DNA of 28,601 bases from a virus. The notes under the pieces were generated by a model, which had not been told where the DNA came from, searched no databases, and was given only the letters and a program-made list of their open reading frames with translations. Shown one piece after another: positions 12,607 through 21,374 of the stretch. The first letter of the stretch is position 1. Each line of letters begins with the position of its first letter. Position numbers and translations under genes: made by a program. Location: the IMG/VR virus record IMGVR_UViG_3300030331_004578, positions 1-28,601 of that record; one strand, given 5' to 3'.

Positions 12607-13203
12607 CTAAACGCCTGTTACAAAGTCTATTTTATCGTTATCATCTAAATTATCCCATGGATAGCCTGAAGTCGTAGGACCATTTGTTGGTTCAATTTGT
12701 ATTGGTGGTAATTTTTCATCTGCAGTAAACTCAAGTGTGTATCCACTTAAATCTCCTTTAGCAGCGCCTGTCACCATAGTTCCACCTGTTATATTTACAC
12801 CATTATTCATTCCTATTAGAAAAATATTATCCATAGCATCTCTAACAAATACTTGACTTCTGTTAAATAAAGCCAATTTTATTTGGTTTGTACTGTCATG
12901 GTTTATCTTTTGCAAAGTAATAGAAAGTGTTTGGTTAAAAAAAGTTGTTCCTGTTGCAGGATCACTCGTAAAATTAACAGTCATAGAACTAACATCAGGT
13001 CTGAGATCATATTGCAATAAAGTTTGACTTGATCCTCCATAGGTGTCCCATGTAATAAATCCTGCATTTGTCATCTCATCGTTGGCTATTGTTGCAGATT
13101 CTTCTATATTACTACAATAATTAGGTAATATATATATCATTTTCAATCCTCCAACAGAATCTTTACAGTCTACTTTTCTTCCTAAAGTTAAATTACAACT
13201 CAT
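12607..13203 (-). CDS. Putative major tail or other abundant virion protein
   Basis: The 198-residue protein opens with MSCNLTLGRKVDCKDSVGGL, then KMIYILPNY, an opening I know from structural proteins encoded after the major capsid gene in Bacteroidota phages. The rest is beta-rich (SSMTVNFTSDPATGTTFFNQ, TLSITLQKINHD, LALFNRSQVFVRDAMDN, YTLEFTADEKLPP). Size, position after the capsid gene and flanking terminators suggest a highly made protein; a tail tube protein is my best guess, and no other tail tube gene is evident here. A head decoration protein is the alternative. Confidence 0.6.
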   Translation of the reverse strand: MSCNLTLGRKVDCKDSVGGLKMIYILPNYCSNIEESATIANDEMTNAGFITWDTYGGSSQTLLQYDLRPDVSSMTVNFTSDPATGTTFFNQTLSITLQKINHDSTNQIKLALFNRSQVFVRDAMDNIFLIGMNNGVNITGGTMVTGAAKGDLSGYTLEFTADEKLPPIQIEPTNGPTTSGYPWDNLDDNDKIDFVTGV

Positions 13204-13232
13204 GTTTTTTATTTTAAAAAATTAGTATAAAG

Positions 13233-13254
13233 GGGGAGTATATTCCAACTCCCC
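13233..13254 (-). terminator. Hairpin between capsid and tail-tube-like genes
   Basis: GGGGAGT (13233-13239) and ACTCCCC (13248-13254) form a perfect 7-bp stem with an 8-nt loop. On the minus strand it is followed by CTTTATACTAATTTTTT, an imperfect T tract. It lies between the capsid gene stop and the next start and could be a partial terminator or mRNA end stabiliser that sets the ratio of the two proteins. Confidence 0.55.
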
Positions 13255-13268
13255 ATTTTAAGTATCTA

Positions 13269-14267
13269 TTAAGTCCAGAATGTTGCACCTAACACACCGT
13301 CAGTAGCAACTGCAGTCTGTACACCTATTGCAAAGTTCATTACTATTCTAACATTGTCAGAACCATCATATTGGTAAGTAGGAATAATTCTTGCCTCAGT
13401 CATATCTGTTGCTAAATTAGTTCCGTAAACCATATTAGATACATAAGATAGAACAATTGCATCTGCAGGCATACCTGGACAAACATTGATAGGAATACCT
13501 AAATATGTAGCATTAATGATCGCTTGGTCTGTTCCCTTTAGGTTAATACCTTGATGATTACCAAAAGTTGTAGAACCTGCTAATTGTTGTATGTAATGTC
13601 CATAAGTTTTGTTACCAACATAGAAAGCAACATCAGGCTTAGACAAAAGACCTGGATTATTATCAACCGCAGCGTCATAAACAACACCAAATTGTGCAGC
13701 TGCATTTCCTGCAGTCACTGAATTTATTGTTGCTTCTGTGAAATCTTTACAAGCTGATGCATCTGCACCTGTCTCATCAAACACACCGTCATTGGATAAG
13801 AAACCTGTTCCGTAGACACCACCTGTATCTGCTAACCATAATCCATTCTCAATTGACTCACCTGCTTTTCCTGCAATTGTACCCATTAAGAAATCCTTAA
13901 ATGGTTGTGCTATATCGCCATTTCTTGTCATGTTCTCACCTAAATAAGTAGGGAATATTGTTCCTCTACACACTTCTTGGTTTACTTCTAAATCAGTTAG
14001 AGTTAGAGTTTGTAAAGTTTGGTCAAGTGATATGTCGTTAGCATCAAAGTTACAAATTGCAGCTTTAACTGGATCGTTTAAAGATAATCCTGTAATGTTT
14101 GCAGCTTTTCTTAGACCGTCTATTTGTCTTACATATCCTTTAGCAACTGTGTCAGGACTTTTTACCGCAGCAGTTACATAGGGCAATGCCAACTTACCAA
14201 CATAGTTGTCGGCAGTCACATCTATATCAAACTGATATTCTTTGCTTAAATTATATTTATTTGCCAT
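13269..14267 (-). CDS. Major capsid protein (HK97-fold type)
   Basis: The 332-residue protein has the size and composition of a compact HK97-fold capsid subunit, with few Cys, many Gly/Ala/Asn/Thr and strand-rich segments. Typical regions are LRKAANITGLSLNDPVKAAI, LTDLEVNQEVCRGTIFPTYL, FKDFLMGTIAGKAGESIENG, and the C-terminal part QYDGSDNVRIVMNFAIGVQT. It follows an acidic scaffold-like gene and a prohead protease, the standard order. No obvious N-terminal delta domain is fused; the separate acidic scaffold gene would serve instead. Start at 14267 is 11 bp after the scaffold stop. Confidence 0.85.
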   Translation of the reverse strand: MANKYNLSKEYQFDIDVTADNYVGKLALPYVTAAVKSPDTVAKGYVRQIDGLRKAANITGLSLNDPVKAAICNFDANDISLDQTLQTLTLTDLEVNQEVCRGTIFPTYLGENMTRNGDIAQPFKDFLMGTIAGKAGESIENGLWLADTGGVYGTGFLSNDGVFDETGADASACKDFTEATINSVTAGNAAAQFGVVYDAAVDNNPGLLSKPDVAFYVGNKTYGHYIQQLAGSTTFGNHQGINLKGTDQAIINATYLGIPINVCPGMPADAIVLSYVSNMVYGTNLATDMTEARIIPTYQYDGSDNVRIVMNFAIGVQTAVATDGVLGATFWT

Positions 14268-14278
14268 TTTTTTAATTT

Positions 14279-14944
14279 TTATTTATTGTTAATGTAATAT
14301 GCTGCCCTTTCTTTAATAGACAGTTTACTTAAATCACTTGTTGCACTTAAATTAGTGCCTTCAGGATTATATTTGATCACTTCTTCTGCAGGTTGTTTAT
14401 TTAATTCTACAATCTTAGAGTTTAGTTCCTCTATTTGTGTCATCAATTCACCTATAACATCCTCGCTTGACATTTCGGTTTTTTCCTCTACAACTTCCTC
14501 TACTTTTTCTTCCTCTTTTGTTTCTTTAACATCTTCACTCATTTCCTCTTTGTCTTTATCTTTCATTTCTTCTATTTCTTTTTCCAAAGCTGCCAATCTT
14601 TTTTCTACATCCTCTAAATTAATTTCTGCTTCCATCTCCTCTTTTTCTTCTTCTTTTGCTTCAATGTCCTCTGCCTCTGCATCTTCGCCCATGTCTAATA
14701 TTCTTGACTCGTCATCTATGGACAATTTATTACCATTTTCCATGGTGTATTCGCCTTTTGTTAGTGGCATTGCTTCACCGTCATCACCAACAACAAAAAC
14801 TTTACTACCAATCATAAATTGCTCATCCTCTGTTGCAACGACTCGACCATCGTCTAATTTCATTTCTGCGTAGAATTTTACGCTATAAGATTTAGCTTCG
14901 TTTTTCATTTTTAAAATATTTAAAATTTTTTCTAAAGTATTCAT
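14279..14944 (-). CDS. Scaffold-like acidic coiled-coil protein
   Basis: The 221-residue protein has an N-terminal beta part (SVKFYAEMKLDDGRVVATED, FMIGSKVFVVGDDGEAMPL, KGEYTMENGNKLSIDD). A very acidic segment then runs from about 90 to 155, with repeated EE, EK and EM, followed by a coiled coil (IGELMTQIEELNSKIVELNK). Charge, coiled coil and position between protease and capsid genes mark it as the scaffold. The last residues (LSKLSIKERAAYYINNK) would contact the capsid. A late-promoter element lies just before its start. Confidence 0.75.
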   Translation of the reverse strand: MNTLEKILNILKMKNEAKSYSVKFYAEMKLDDGRVVATEDEQFMIGSKVFVVGDDGEAMPLTKGEYTMENGNKLSIDDESRILDMGEDAEAEDIEAKEEEKEEMEAEINLEDVEKRLAALEKEIEEMKDKDKEEMSEDVKETKEEEKVEEVVEEKTEMSSEDVIGELMTQIEELNSKIVELNKQPAEEVIKYNPEGTNLSATSDLSKLSIKERAAYYINNK

Positions 14945-14952
14945 ATCACCAA

Positions 14953-14980
14953 TAAATATAAAATTATTACCGTTTGTTTA
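14953..14980 (-). promoter_or_regulatory. Late-type promoter element before the scaffold gene
   Basis: On the minus strand TAAACAA (14980-14974; with flanks GATTTAAACAA) is followed after 13 nt by TATATTTA (14960-14953). This matches the element before 15957 in flanking bases as well: both read GATTTAAACAA, 11 nt, then TTTATATTTATT. The ATG of the scaffold gene follows 8 nt later. Confidence 0.6.
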
Positions 14981-14985
14981 AATCT

Positions 14986-15957
14986 TTATCTTTTTACAGA
15001 TTTATTTTTTATAGCAGCACAAACTTTAGCAGCTATCTTTTTATCGCCATATTCCTTCATTTGGTCAGACATGCACTCACTCCAAGAGTATTTTGCTAAT
15101 GCTTTTCGTTTAGCAAAATTTATGTAGTCTAACATTTTGTATCTTTTTTTTCTTTTCTTTTTCTTCTTGTATGAATATTCCTCTCGCATTGTTGCAGAAC
15201 TGTGATCAACGCAAGGCATATACAACTTATCACCATCCACAATATGAGTATGACTACCGCTACAAGACTTAAACATTTCTGCATAAAGTTCGGCTTCTTC
15301 TTTTGTTCTAAATAATGGTTCTCCATCTAATTCTGCTACGGGATTTAATTCATTTTGTAATATAACATCTTTTATTCTACTCAATGTGACTTCATCTACA
15401 CAATCTGTACATTTTTGCTTACTTGCTTCAACTAATTTATCTGTAAACCAACCCTCTATACTAAAACCTCTAACTTCTTTATCTTTTATTTTTTGCCATA
15501 TTTCATTATTGCCTTCTGCACTAACTTGTACAAACCAAGTACCAACAGGCATATTTTTAAAACCCCACATGTTTGACTTGTCAAATTTTTCATCCTCTTT
15601 TATCCATGACTCAACAACTGTCAATCCTTCTACAGGCTCTTTATGTTCCAAAGTGTGGTTGTTATTGTTTAAACTTTGCATAAATAGTTTCTGTGCTTGT
15701 GCGATTGTTTCTTTTGTAAAGTAAACATCATATTCTTCGTTGGTTTCCTTGTCAAATCTTGGTATTTTTTTGTCAGGTATAAGAACAGCACCAACTAATT
15801 GTTTTTTTTCTTCATCAACTTTTGCTAAACTTAGAAAATCATTATTAAAAAAAACAAAGTTTTCTTCTATTGCAGGAAATTTTACTACACTTATAGCTTC
15901 AACTCCAAACATTTCTGCAGTTTCGTCTATAACTAATTCAATTAATTTTTTGCTCAT
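14986..15957 (-). CDS. Prohead maturation protease, XkdF-like
   Basis: The 323-residue protein resembles XkdF-type prohead proteases. The N-terminal part (FGVEAISVVKFPAIEENFVF), then LVGAVLIPDKKIPR, the His-containing HTLEHKEPV (H105) and the Ser-containing RGFSIEGWF (S166) give the His/Ser pair expected for this protease class. A CTDC pair and a lysine-rich patch (residues 264-274) precede a C-terminal helical motif (YSWSECMSDQMKEYGDKK, VCAAIKN) also seen in other phage head proteins. It is the first gene of the head block, preceded by a terminator and a late-promoter element. It would cut scaffold and/or capsid during maturation. Confidence 0.8.
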   Translation of the reverse strand: MSKKLIELVIDETAEMFGVEAISVVKFPAIEENFVFFNNDFLSLAKVDEEKKQLVGAVLIPDKKIPRFDKETNEEYDVYFTKETIAQAQKLFMQSLNNNNHTLEHKEPVEGLTVVESWIKEDEKFDKSNMWGFKNMPVGTWFVQVSAEGNNEIWQKIKDKEVRGFSIEGWFTDKLVEASKQKCTDCVDEVTLSRIKDVILQNELNPVAELDGEPLFRTKEEAELYAEMFKSCSGSHTHIVDGDKLYMPCVDHSSATMREEYSYKKKKKRKKRYKMLDYINFAKRKALAKYSWSECMSDQMKEYGDKKIAAKVCAAIKNKSVKR

Positions 15958-15962
15958 ACTAA

Positions 15963-15990
15963 TAAATATAAATAAATGTCTAATTGTTTA
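15963..15990 (-). promoter_or_regulatory. Late-type promoter element before the prohead protease
   Basis: On the minus strand TAAACAA (15990-15984; in GATTTAAACAA) is followed after 13 nt by TATATTTA (15970-15963). Only 5 nt separate it from the ATG at 15957, so if it is a promoter the head-block mRNA would be leaderless or nearly so. It sits directly after a strong terminator, which supports a new transcript starting here. Confidence 0.65.
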
Positions 15991-15999
15991 AATCATTGT

Positions 16000-16042
16000 A
16001 AAAAAAAAGGCATCTGCTCATACCCCTATAAAACAGATGCCT
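16000..16042 (-). terminator. Rho-independent terminator after the tape measure gene
   Basis: AGGCATCTG (16008-16016) and CAGATGCCT (16034-16042) are perfect 9-bp inverted arms with a 17-nt loop. On the minus strand nine T follow directly (opposite 16000-16008). It ends the tail-gene transcript and separates it from the head block, whose promoter element starts 10 bp further on. Confidence 0.88.
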
Positions 16043-16111
16043 GATAAACAACTTAAATTTCGTTTAAAAAATAATTTTTGCCTTTTAATGAACAAAACAC
16101 AAATATAGTAA

Positions 16112-17623
16112 TTATAATGTACTTTGCAAATCCAACTCTTGTTGTAAGGCTTGAGCATCTGATATATCACTTTCTATGACAAATGCTTGAGTAGGTGCTT
16201 GTTGTCCAATTGTAGGTTGATCAATGGCTTGGATATTTGGTGCACCTAAATCTAAACCTTGTGGTGGTGCATCTTGTCCACCACCTCCGTCTGTACTTAC
16301 ATTTGTATCTATATTTGGTTGTGGTCCATCTTTTACTTTACCTAAAATTTGTTTTGCACTTACTATGCCTGACAAAACAGATGCCACACCTGTTGCAATA
16401 GCACCTAAGTTTAGTGGAAAGGGCAATCCTGCACCTGCTGCAATAGCGCCTGAGACACCTTTTGCAGTATCAATTAAAATACCTGCAATAGCAGCCGCCT
16501 TGGCTGCCTTTGTTCCTTCTCCTGCTAAAGCAGCCACAGATGTCAATATATCTTTAGCCGCTGTTACTCTTAAGGCTTTGTCTGCTTGTATTTTTGCTTG
16601 CTGAATTGCCAAAGCATCTCTTGCCTCTTGCTCTTGTATAGCTTTTAGTTCGTCTGCTTTTTTTTGTGCTAACTCTATCTCTTTTTGGTTTTCCAACTCT
16701 ATTTTTTCCAACCTCTCATTTTCTGCATCTATTTGTGCTTGTATTTCATCTGCTTGTTCTTTTTCTAACGCTTTTAAATTTGTTAATTGTTCTGACCTTT
16801 GTCCTGTAATTCTTTCGTCTAAATCTGCAAGTTCTGTTTTAGCATCAATCAAAGCAACCTGTAAATCTATATTGTCTTTGTTTCTTGACAACTCTAACTC
16901 TGCTAATTTAACTTTTTGTTGTGCTAATGCCTGTTCCTCTGCAAATTGCTTATCTAAAATTTCGCCTAATTTGTTATTTGCAGCAATCCGTTCTTCAAAT
17001 GTTAAACTAATGTCATCTCTAATTTGCCTTTGTATTTCTGCATCTTTTTGAAATGTTAGTTGTAGTTGTCGTTGTTGTGCCTCTGCTAATTTTACACTAT
17101 TCTGTAAATTAACTAAATCTTTAGCAAATTGCACGGTTTCTTTTGCCGACTCTTTTGCATTTTTTATAAAATCTTTAAAACTTTTATTATTACCTACAAT
17201 CGCATCTTTAACACCATTAAAACTTTCTTTTGCTAAATCACCTGCCTCTGCAAATTCACCTCTTAAAACTTTACCAACTGCCTTACCTAATAAACCTAAA
17301 CTTTTTACAACTGATACTATAACAGTACCAATTTTATTAAATATGTCACCAAGAACTGCACTAGCAATATTAACTTTATCAATAACTGATTGATTTTGTT
17401 GTAACATCTCTGCTAATTTTGCAAAGCCTGCTACTATTAGACCAATACCAAGTGCTTTAAATGCAGTACCAACTAAACCAATGCCACTTTGCATAGCTTT
17501 AAAACCACCTTTAGTTTTTTTAGCCGAATCTCCTGTTTGTTTTACTTTTGTATTTAGACTGTCTACTTGTGATATTGCATTTTTAGCATCTACTTTTATT
17601 TCTATTGTTTTTTCTATCGCCAT
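16112..17623 (-). CDS. Tail tape measure protein
   Basis: The 503-residue protein has a helical N-terminal part (KIEVDAK-like opening, residues 1-45), a hydrophobic helix (GLVGTAFKALGIGLIVAGF), a long charged coiled coil with many Gln/Glu/Lys/Ala (about 165-350) and a membrane-like Ala/Gly segment (AAAIAGILIDTAKGVSGAIA, then GAIATGVASVLSGIV). A Gly/Gln-rich tail follows. This is the tape measure pattern. At about 0.15 nm per residue it predicts a tail near 75 nm. Unusually, it follows the large tail protein, whereas in many siphoviruses it precedes the tip genes. A 57-residue gene overlaps its start by 10 bp. Confidence 0.85.
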   Translation of the reverse strand: MAIEKTIEIKVDAKNAISQVDSLNTKVKQTGDSAKKTKGGFKAMQSGIGLVGTAFKALGIGLIVAGFAKLAEMLQQNQSVIDKVNIASAVLGDIFNKIGTVIVSVVKSLGLLGKAVGKVLRGEFAEAGDLAKESFNGVKDAIVGNNKSFKDFIKNAKESAKETVQFAKDLVNLQNSVKLAEAQQRQLQLTFQKDAEIQRQIRDDISLTFEERIAANNKLGEILDKQFAEEQALAQQKVKLAELELSRNKDNIDLQVALIDAKTELADLDERITGQRSEQLTNLKALEKEQADEIQAQIDAENERLEKIELENQKEIELAQKKADELKAIQEQEARDALAIQQAKIQADKALRVTAAKDILTSVAALAGEGTKAAKAAAIAGILIDTAKGVSGAIAAGAGLPFPLNLGAIATGVASVLSGIVSAKQILGKVKDGPQPNIDTNVSTDGGGGQDAPPQGLDLGAPNIQAIDQPTIGQQAPTQAFVIESDISDAQALQQELDLQSTL

Positions 17624-17787
17624 AATACTCTAAATATTTGTTTAAACATTCTTTTTATGCTTGTGTGATATTCTTGCATACCATAAACAAAATCTAATTC
17701 CTTGTCTTTATAATCTACCAACTGTATATGATCAATAGTTTGAGTAATTAATTTTGTGGTATTTTTTATATAATTTTCTAATTCCAT
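17614..17787 (-). CDS. 57-residue hypothetical protein
   Basis: A 57-codon frame fits exactly between the large tail gene and the tape measure, overlapping each by 10 bp. It reads MELENYIKNTTKLITQTIDH, then YKDKELDFVYGMQEYHTSIK and a basic end (MFKQIFRVLWR). It is helical and charged. Position beside the tape measure suggests an assembly chaperone role, but nothing in the sequence proves it. Confidence 0.65.
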   Translation of the reverse strand: MELENYIKNTTKLITQTIDHIQLVDYKDKELDFVYGMQEYHTSIKRMFKQIFRVLWR

Positions 17788-20700
17788 ATTAAATAATCTC
17801 CATTTTCGTATTCTATAACTTCTCCATTTTGAAATAGTGCAAATGTTTCATTAAATGGTCTTTCTATATTTGGCACTCTTTGTATATCTATATCCACAGT
17901 AAGTGTCCACAATCTTTGTGCATCTGCTATTGCATCTTGTAAACCAAATCTTATAACACCTGTATCTTGTATAGTGTCGATGTATAAAGTGCATTTTGCA
18001 GGAACAGTCGTATCTTGTCTAATGTGGCTATTTTGCACACCACCTGGCAATCCAATTTGTGTTGTTATTCCTAATCGATTGCTAAATCCTGTAAAATATT
18101 GGAAAGATTCTACATATCCTAATCCAAAAGTTGCATCTGTTCCACCAATCACAATTGCTGTTCCATTTACAGATATTCTACAAACACCTTCAGTTGGTAC
18201 TTTTATTGATCGTCCTGTCGTTTCGCCATTCGTTGTAGCAAAACCACGAGTTGTTCCGACAGTATTTCCTAATAAAATTATTTTATGACTTTCTCCTTGT
18301 ATAGGTGGTGCTAATCTATTTTCGTTCCTATATTTTATAACAAAATCATTTGGACTATTTCGTATAATATTGGTTCCAAATTTGTTTGTGTTGTTACCAA
18401 TAGTTAAACCACCATTTTTACCTGCAAGAACAAAACTACTTAGGTTTTTAGCGTTAAATGAAGCGTTAAATATTGGTGTTAGATTTAGCAAAGATGTTTG
18501 TTGCACACTCAAGCTACCTGCATTTGCCCAACAGAAACCTAAACCATTAAAAGCGAGATTTACAAAAGTACCATTGTTGCAATCACAACAAGCTTGGTTA
18601 GTTAAGAAAGTATTTGGATTTGTGGAGTCAAAAGTGCAACCTGGATCATCTTCAGGACACCATATAAATAGTTGTTGAGAGGTGTTAGCGTTAGTAGATA
18701 TTGCAGATTGTGGTATTTGATTACAACCTGGACATGTAACATTATATAACTCACCAATTAACAACAAAGTTACTTTCGTACTTTTTTTACCACCAATAAT
18801 ATAATTTTTGATTGATAATACCCTGTAATAACTATCTTTTATAAAAATGTTATCGCTAAACTTAAAGTTGTGTATATCATTTTGGTTAAGATTCAAATAC
18901 AACTCGACAATCCGACTATTTTTATCGTAGATAGCATTTAAATATTGCGAGTAATATTCATAATATAGACTCCTACCAATGTTTGTGGTTGCTTCGTTAT
19001 AAGAAAAACAAGTTAAATTTGGTGCTATTGGTGGGTTGGCATTCCAATATAGTGATCGAGTACTTGTTCCAATTGTTTGTGTTGGATCAACTTCAAATGG
19101 TGAACAGACAGGATGAGTGGTAAAATTATATGCCTCTATTTCTGTATTTCCTTCTGGTATTGTTATAAATGTATGGTGCAAATTATAACTATATCCTGAT
19201 GGCTCCATGCTATGTGGACTACCACTATAATAAAAAAGTTTTGGTTTTGTAGCCTCTAATTTCTGTTCTACTTGTCCCTCGCTATTACGATCATAACTTA
19301 TCTCATATTGCACAGTCATATTGGTTAAATATGTTGGTGCACCTGTATCTACAGTGTCACTCCAAACCTTGTCGTTTATAAATGGTGCAAAAATGGATTT
19401 ATTTTTTAACTCTCCACTTGCAAACTCATTCTCTGTATTTGTAATTTCTATTTTTCCGTATGGACTATGTACAGGTGTAGTTTCTTTTATCCTTTTGTTG
19501 TTTAAATCGACATCTTCCTGATCACCTAACTTTATGGTTTTCTTCTGTAATGAGGTAGTGTCTTTTACAATTATTTCCTTACCTAAATCTACTTTATCTG
19601 TCCAATATTTTAAATCACCACCTGCTAAATATGTGCTATATGGTTCTATAATTAAATTTGTTGGTGTGTTAGTGTCAGGTGCTATAACCAAATTAAATCT
19701 TTGCACTAAATCTTGTAAAAAATCTTTTTGAGTTATGCTTGCATCTATGCAATTTGGTATATCCACTTCCTTGCCATATATAGCAGTATCTATATATCCA
19801 CCAAAACCAATACTGACTTCGTTGAATAATCCTGCAAACATATAATTCTGTGGTGCAGTATCGTCGCATACACTTGCACTCGGCAAACATTGTTTACCAA
19901 AAGTTATTTGTGTTGTCTGTGATGTGTCATTTACTTTAACACCTCGTAATCTGCAAAGAACTCTTATTGCATCACCTACTGCACAATCCTCCCAATCAAG
20001 ATTAAATTGGATTGGTATATTAACAACACCTCCTGAGAAAATTGTATTCTCCATTTCTTCGGATGTATCAGTAATAAGTGGCATTTCCTGCTCATACAGT
20101 GTATAACCTAACTCAAAGTTTCCGTTTCCGTTGTCATAATAACGAACAACTCGTATAGCAAAGACCATATTTGATATAGGACCACCTTGTGGTGGTTGTC
20201 CTCCACATGGTTCTAGATTGTTAAATCGTATCCAACTTTTAAAAGTTAAAGGTGGTAATTCTGCATTTACCCTACGGTATAAAGTGTTATCGCCATAACT
20301 TTGTGCAATCCCCATTGGATCCATCGGTACAGAAAAACCTGTTGTTGGTGTTGTTGTATCTACATTAAAGCTACCTAAATTAACACCTGCAGTATATCCA
20401 TTACAAGCAATAGTTTCTCCAGGTGCATATGTCCTGACAACATTTGAACTGTTACCTGCAACAAACAAACCACCTAATCCTGCCGCTGATGAATATGGAT
20501 ATGGACCAGGTATTGGTCTATCATTGCAGGTTGTCATATACAATTTCCTGAAATACGATCCATCTATAAATTGAGATGTATAAGTAAAACCTGCTCTATT
20601 TAACAACCTTGTCAGTAATTCTCTCAATTGTACCGCAGGTCTAAATTGCTCAATATCTACTGTTAGTTCTGATATTTGCGCCAAACCTTGATCAAAGTTG

Positions 20701-21374
20701 GCAATGTCAAAATCTATTGTAGTTTGGTTTAGTGTCAGATATTGTGTGCCTTGTGGATTAAATATGAAGTTTGGTTTAGTTATAGATAATGGATACATAA
20801 CCTTGTTTACTTGTCCTGCTGTATCTCTCAGGCTTTGTCCACTTATGTTTAAAAAAGATGTTGAGCCATCACCTTGCCAACTATTTTCTATATTTTGTGC
20901 ATTGTATAAATGGTTAAGGTCCCTTGTATAAGTTTCTTCGTCATCATTTAAAAAAATATCTTTTAATTTTTTGCTACCTATATTTGTAAATAAATCTGCA
21001 GTTGTTCCTAACACCACAACCTCATATAATCTTGCTTTTAACCTTACAGATTTTAACTGTATAACCCCCTCAAATTGCATTAGAGTACCGACATATATCA
21101 CCGCAGGAAATTTTTTAGATGATGTATATACAAGGGTTTCTAAATTGACATCAAACCAATTTTGGAAAAATGTATTATTCTTTTCTGTAAAAGGCAACTT
21201 AAATGTCTGTGTAAAACTTGCTTTCCTTTTATTTGGTTCAGTTATATCTGCAAATTGGTAATTTATAGATATATTCGGTGACTCTTGCAAGTCCAATTCA
21301 AATGGTTGTTCTTTAAAAGGTACAGTTGGTCCTAAATCCTGTGCTTTTCTATATGCAACTAATCTTACATTCAT
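17778..21374 (-). CDS. Large tail protein (tail tip / baseplate hub-like)
   Basis: At 1198 residues this is the largest protein. The N-terminal 130 residues (ELDLQESPNISINYQFADIT, KRKASFTQTFKLPFT, LMQFEGVIQLKSVRL) and the central part (KDFLQDLVQRFNLVIAPDTN, LNQNDIHNFKFSDNIFIKDS) match a family I know from Bacteroidota phage tails, probably the hub or tip. Residues about 890-950 hold a cysteine cluster (CPGC, then CPEDDPGC, then ACCDC, ending GFCW). The last 250 residues are beta-rich and Gly/Thr/Asn-rich, ending FALFQNGEVIEYENGDYLIW, and may be the receptor-facing part. It shares the A of a TAATG with the preceding gene. Confidence 0.75.
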   Translation of the reverse strand: MNVRLVAYRKAQDLGPTVPFKEQPFELDLQESPNISINYQFADITEPNKRKASFTQTFKLPFTEKNNTFFQNWFDVNLETLVYTSSKKFPAVIYVGTLMQFEGVIQLKSVRLKARLYEVVVLGTTADLFTNIGSKKLKDIFLNDDEETYTRDLNHLYNAQNIENSWQGDGSTSFLNISGQSLRDTAGQVNKVMYPLSITKPNFIFNPQGTQYLTLNQTTIDFDIANFDQGLAQISELTVDIEQFRPAVQLRELLTRLLNRAGFTYTSQFIDGSYFRKLYMTTCNDRPIPGPYPYSSAAGLGGLFVAGNSSNVVRTYAPGETIACNGYTAGVNLGSFNVDTTTPTTGFSVPMDPMGIAQSYGDNTLYRRVNAELPPLTFKSWIRFNNLEPCGGQPPQGGPISNMVFAIRVVRYYDNGNGNFELGYTLYEQEMPLITDTSEEMENTIFSGGVVNIPIQFNLDWEDCAVGDAIRVLCRLRGVKVNDTSQTTQITFGKQCLPSASVCDDTAPQNYMFAGLFNEVSIGFGGYIDTAIYGKEVDIPNCIDASITQKDFLQDLVQRFNLVIAPDTNTPTNLIIEPYSTYLAGGDLKYWTDKVDLGKEIIVKDTTSLQKKTIKLGDQEDVDLNNKRIKETTPVHSPYGKIEITNTENEFASGELKNKSIFAPFINDKVWSDTVDTGAPTYLTNMTVQYEISYDRNSEGQVEQKLEATKPKLFYYSGSPHSMEPSGYSYNLHHTFITIPEGNTEIEAYNFTTHPVCSPFEVDPTQTIGTSTRSLYWNANPPIAPNLTCFSYNEATTNIGRSLYYEYYSQYLNAIYDKNSRIVELYLNLNQNDIHNFKFSDNIFIKDSYYRVLSIKNYIIGGKKSTKVTLLLIGELYNVTCPGCNQIPQSAISTNANTSQQLFIWCPEDDPGCTFDSTNPNTFLTNQACCDCNNGTFVNLAFNGLGFCWANAGSLSVQQTSLLNLTPIFNASFNAKNLSSFVLAGKNGGLTIGNNTNKFGTNIIRNSPNDFVIKYRNENRLAPPIQGESHKIILLGNTVGTTRGFATTNGETTGRSIKVPTEGVCRISVNGTAIVIGGTDATFGLGYVESFQYFTGFSNRLGITTQIGLPGGVQNSHIRQDTTVPAKCTLYIDTIQDTGVIRFGLQDAIADAQRLWTLTVDIDIQRVPNIERPFNETFALFQNGEVIEYENGDYLIWN

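Noticed and set aside
14355-14873. Long plus-strand frame opposite the scaffold gene
   Set aside because: It is a serine-rich mirror of the acidic Glu/Lys codons in the scaffold gene, a typical shadow frame.
17624-17650. TTTAAACAA followed by ATATTTAG on the minus strand, like the late-promoter boxes
   Set aside because: The two boxes are adjacent and not 13 nt apart, and they lie inside the 57-residue gene.
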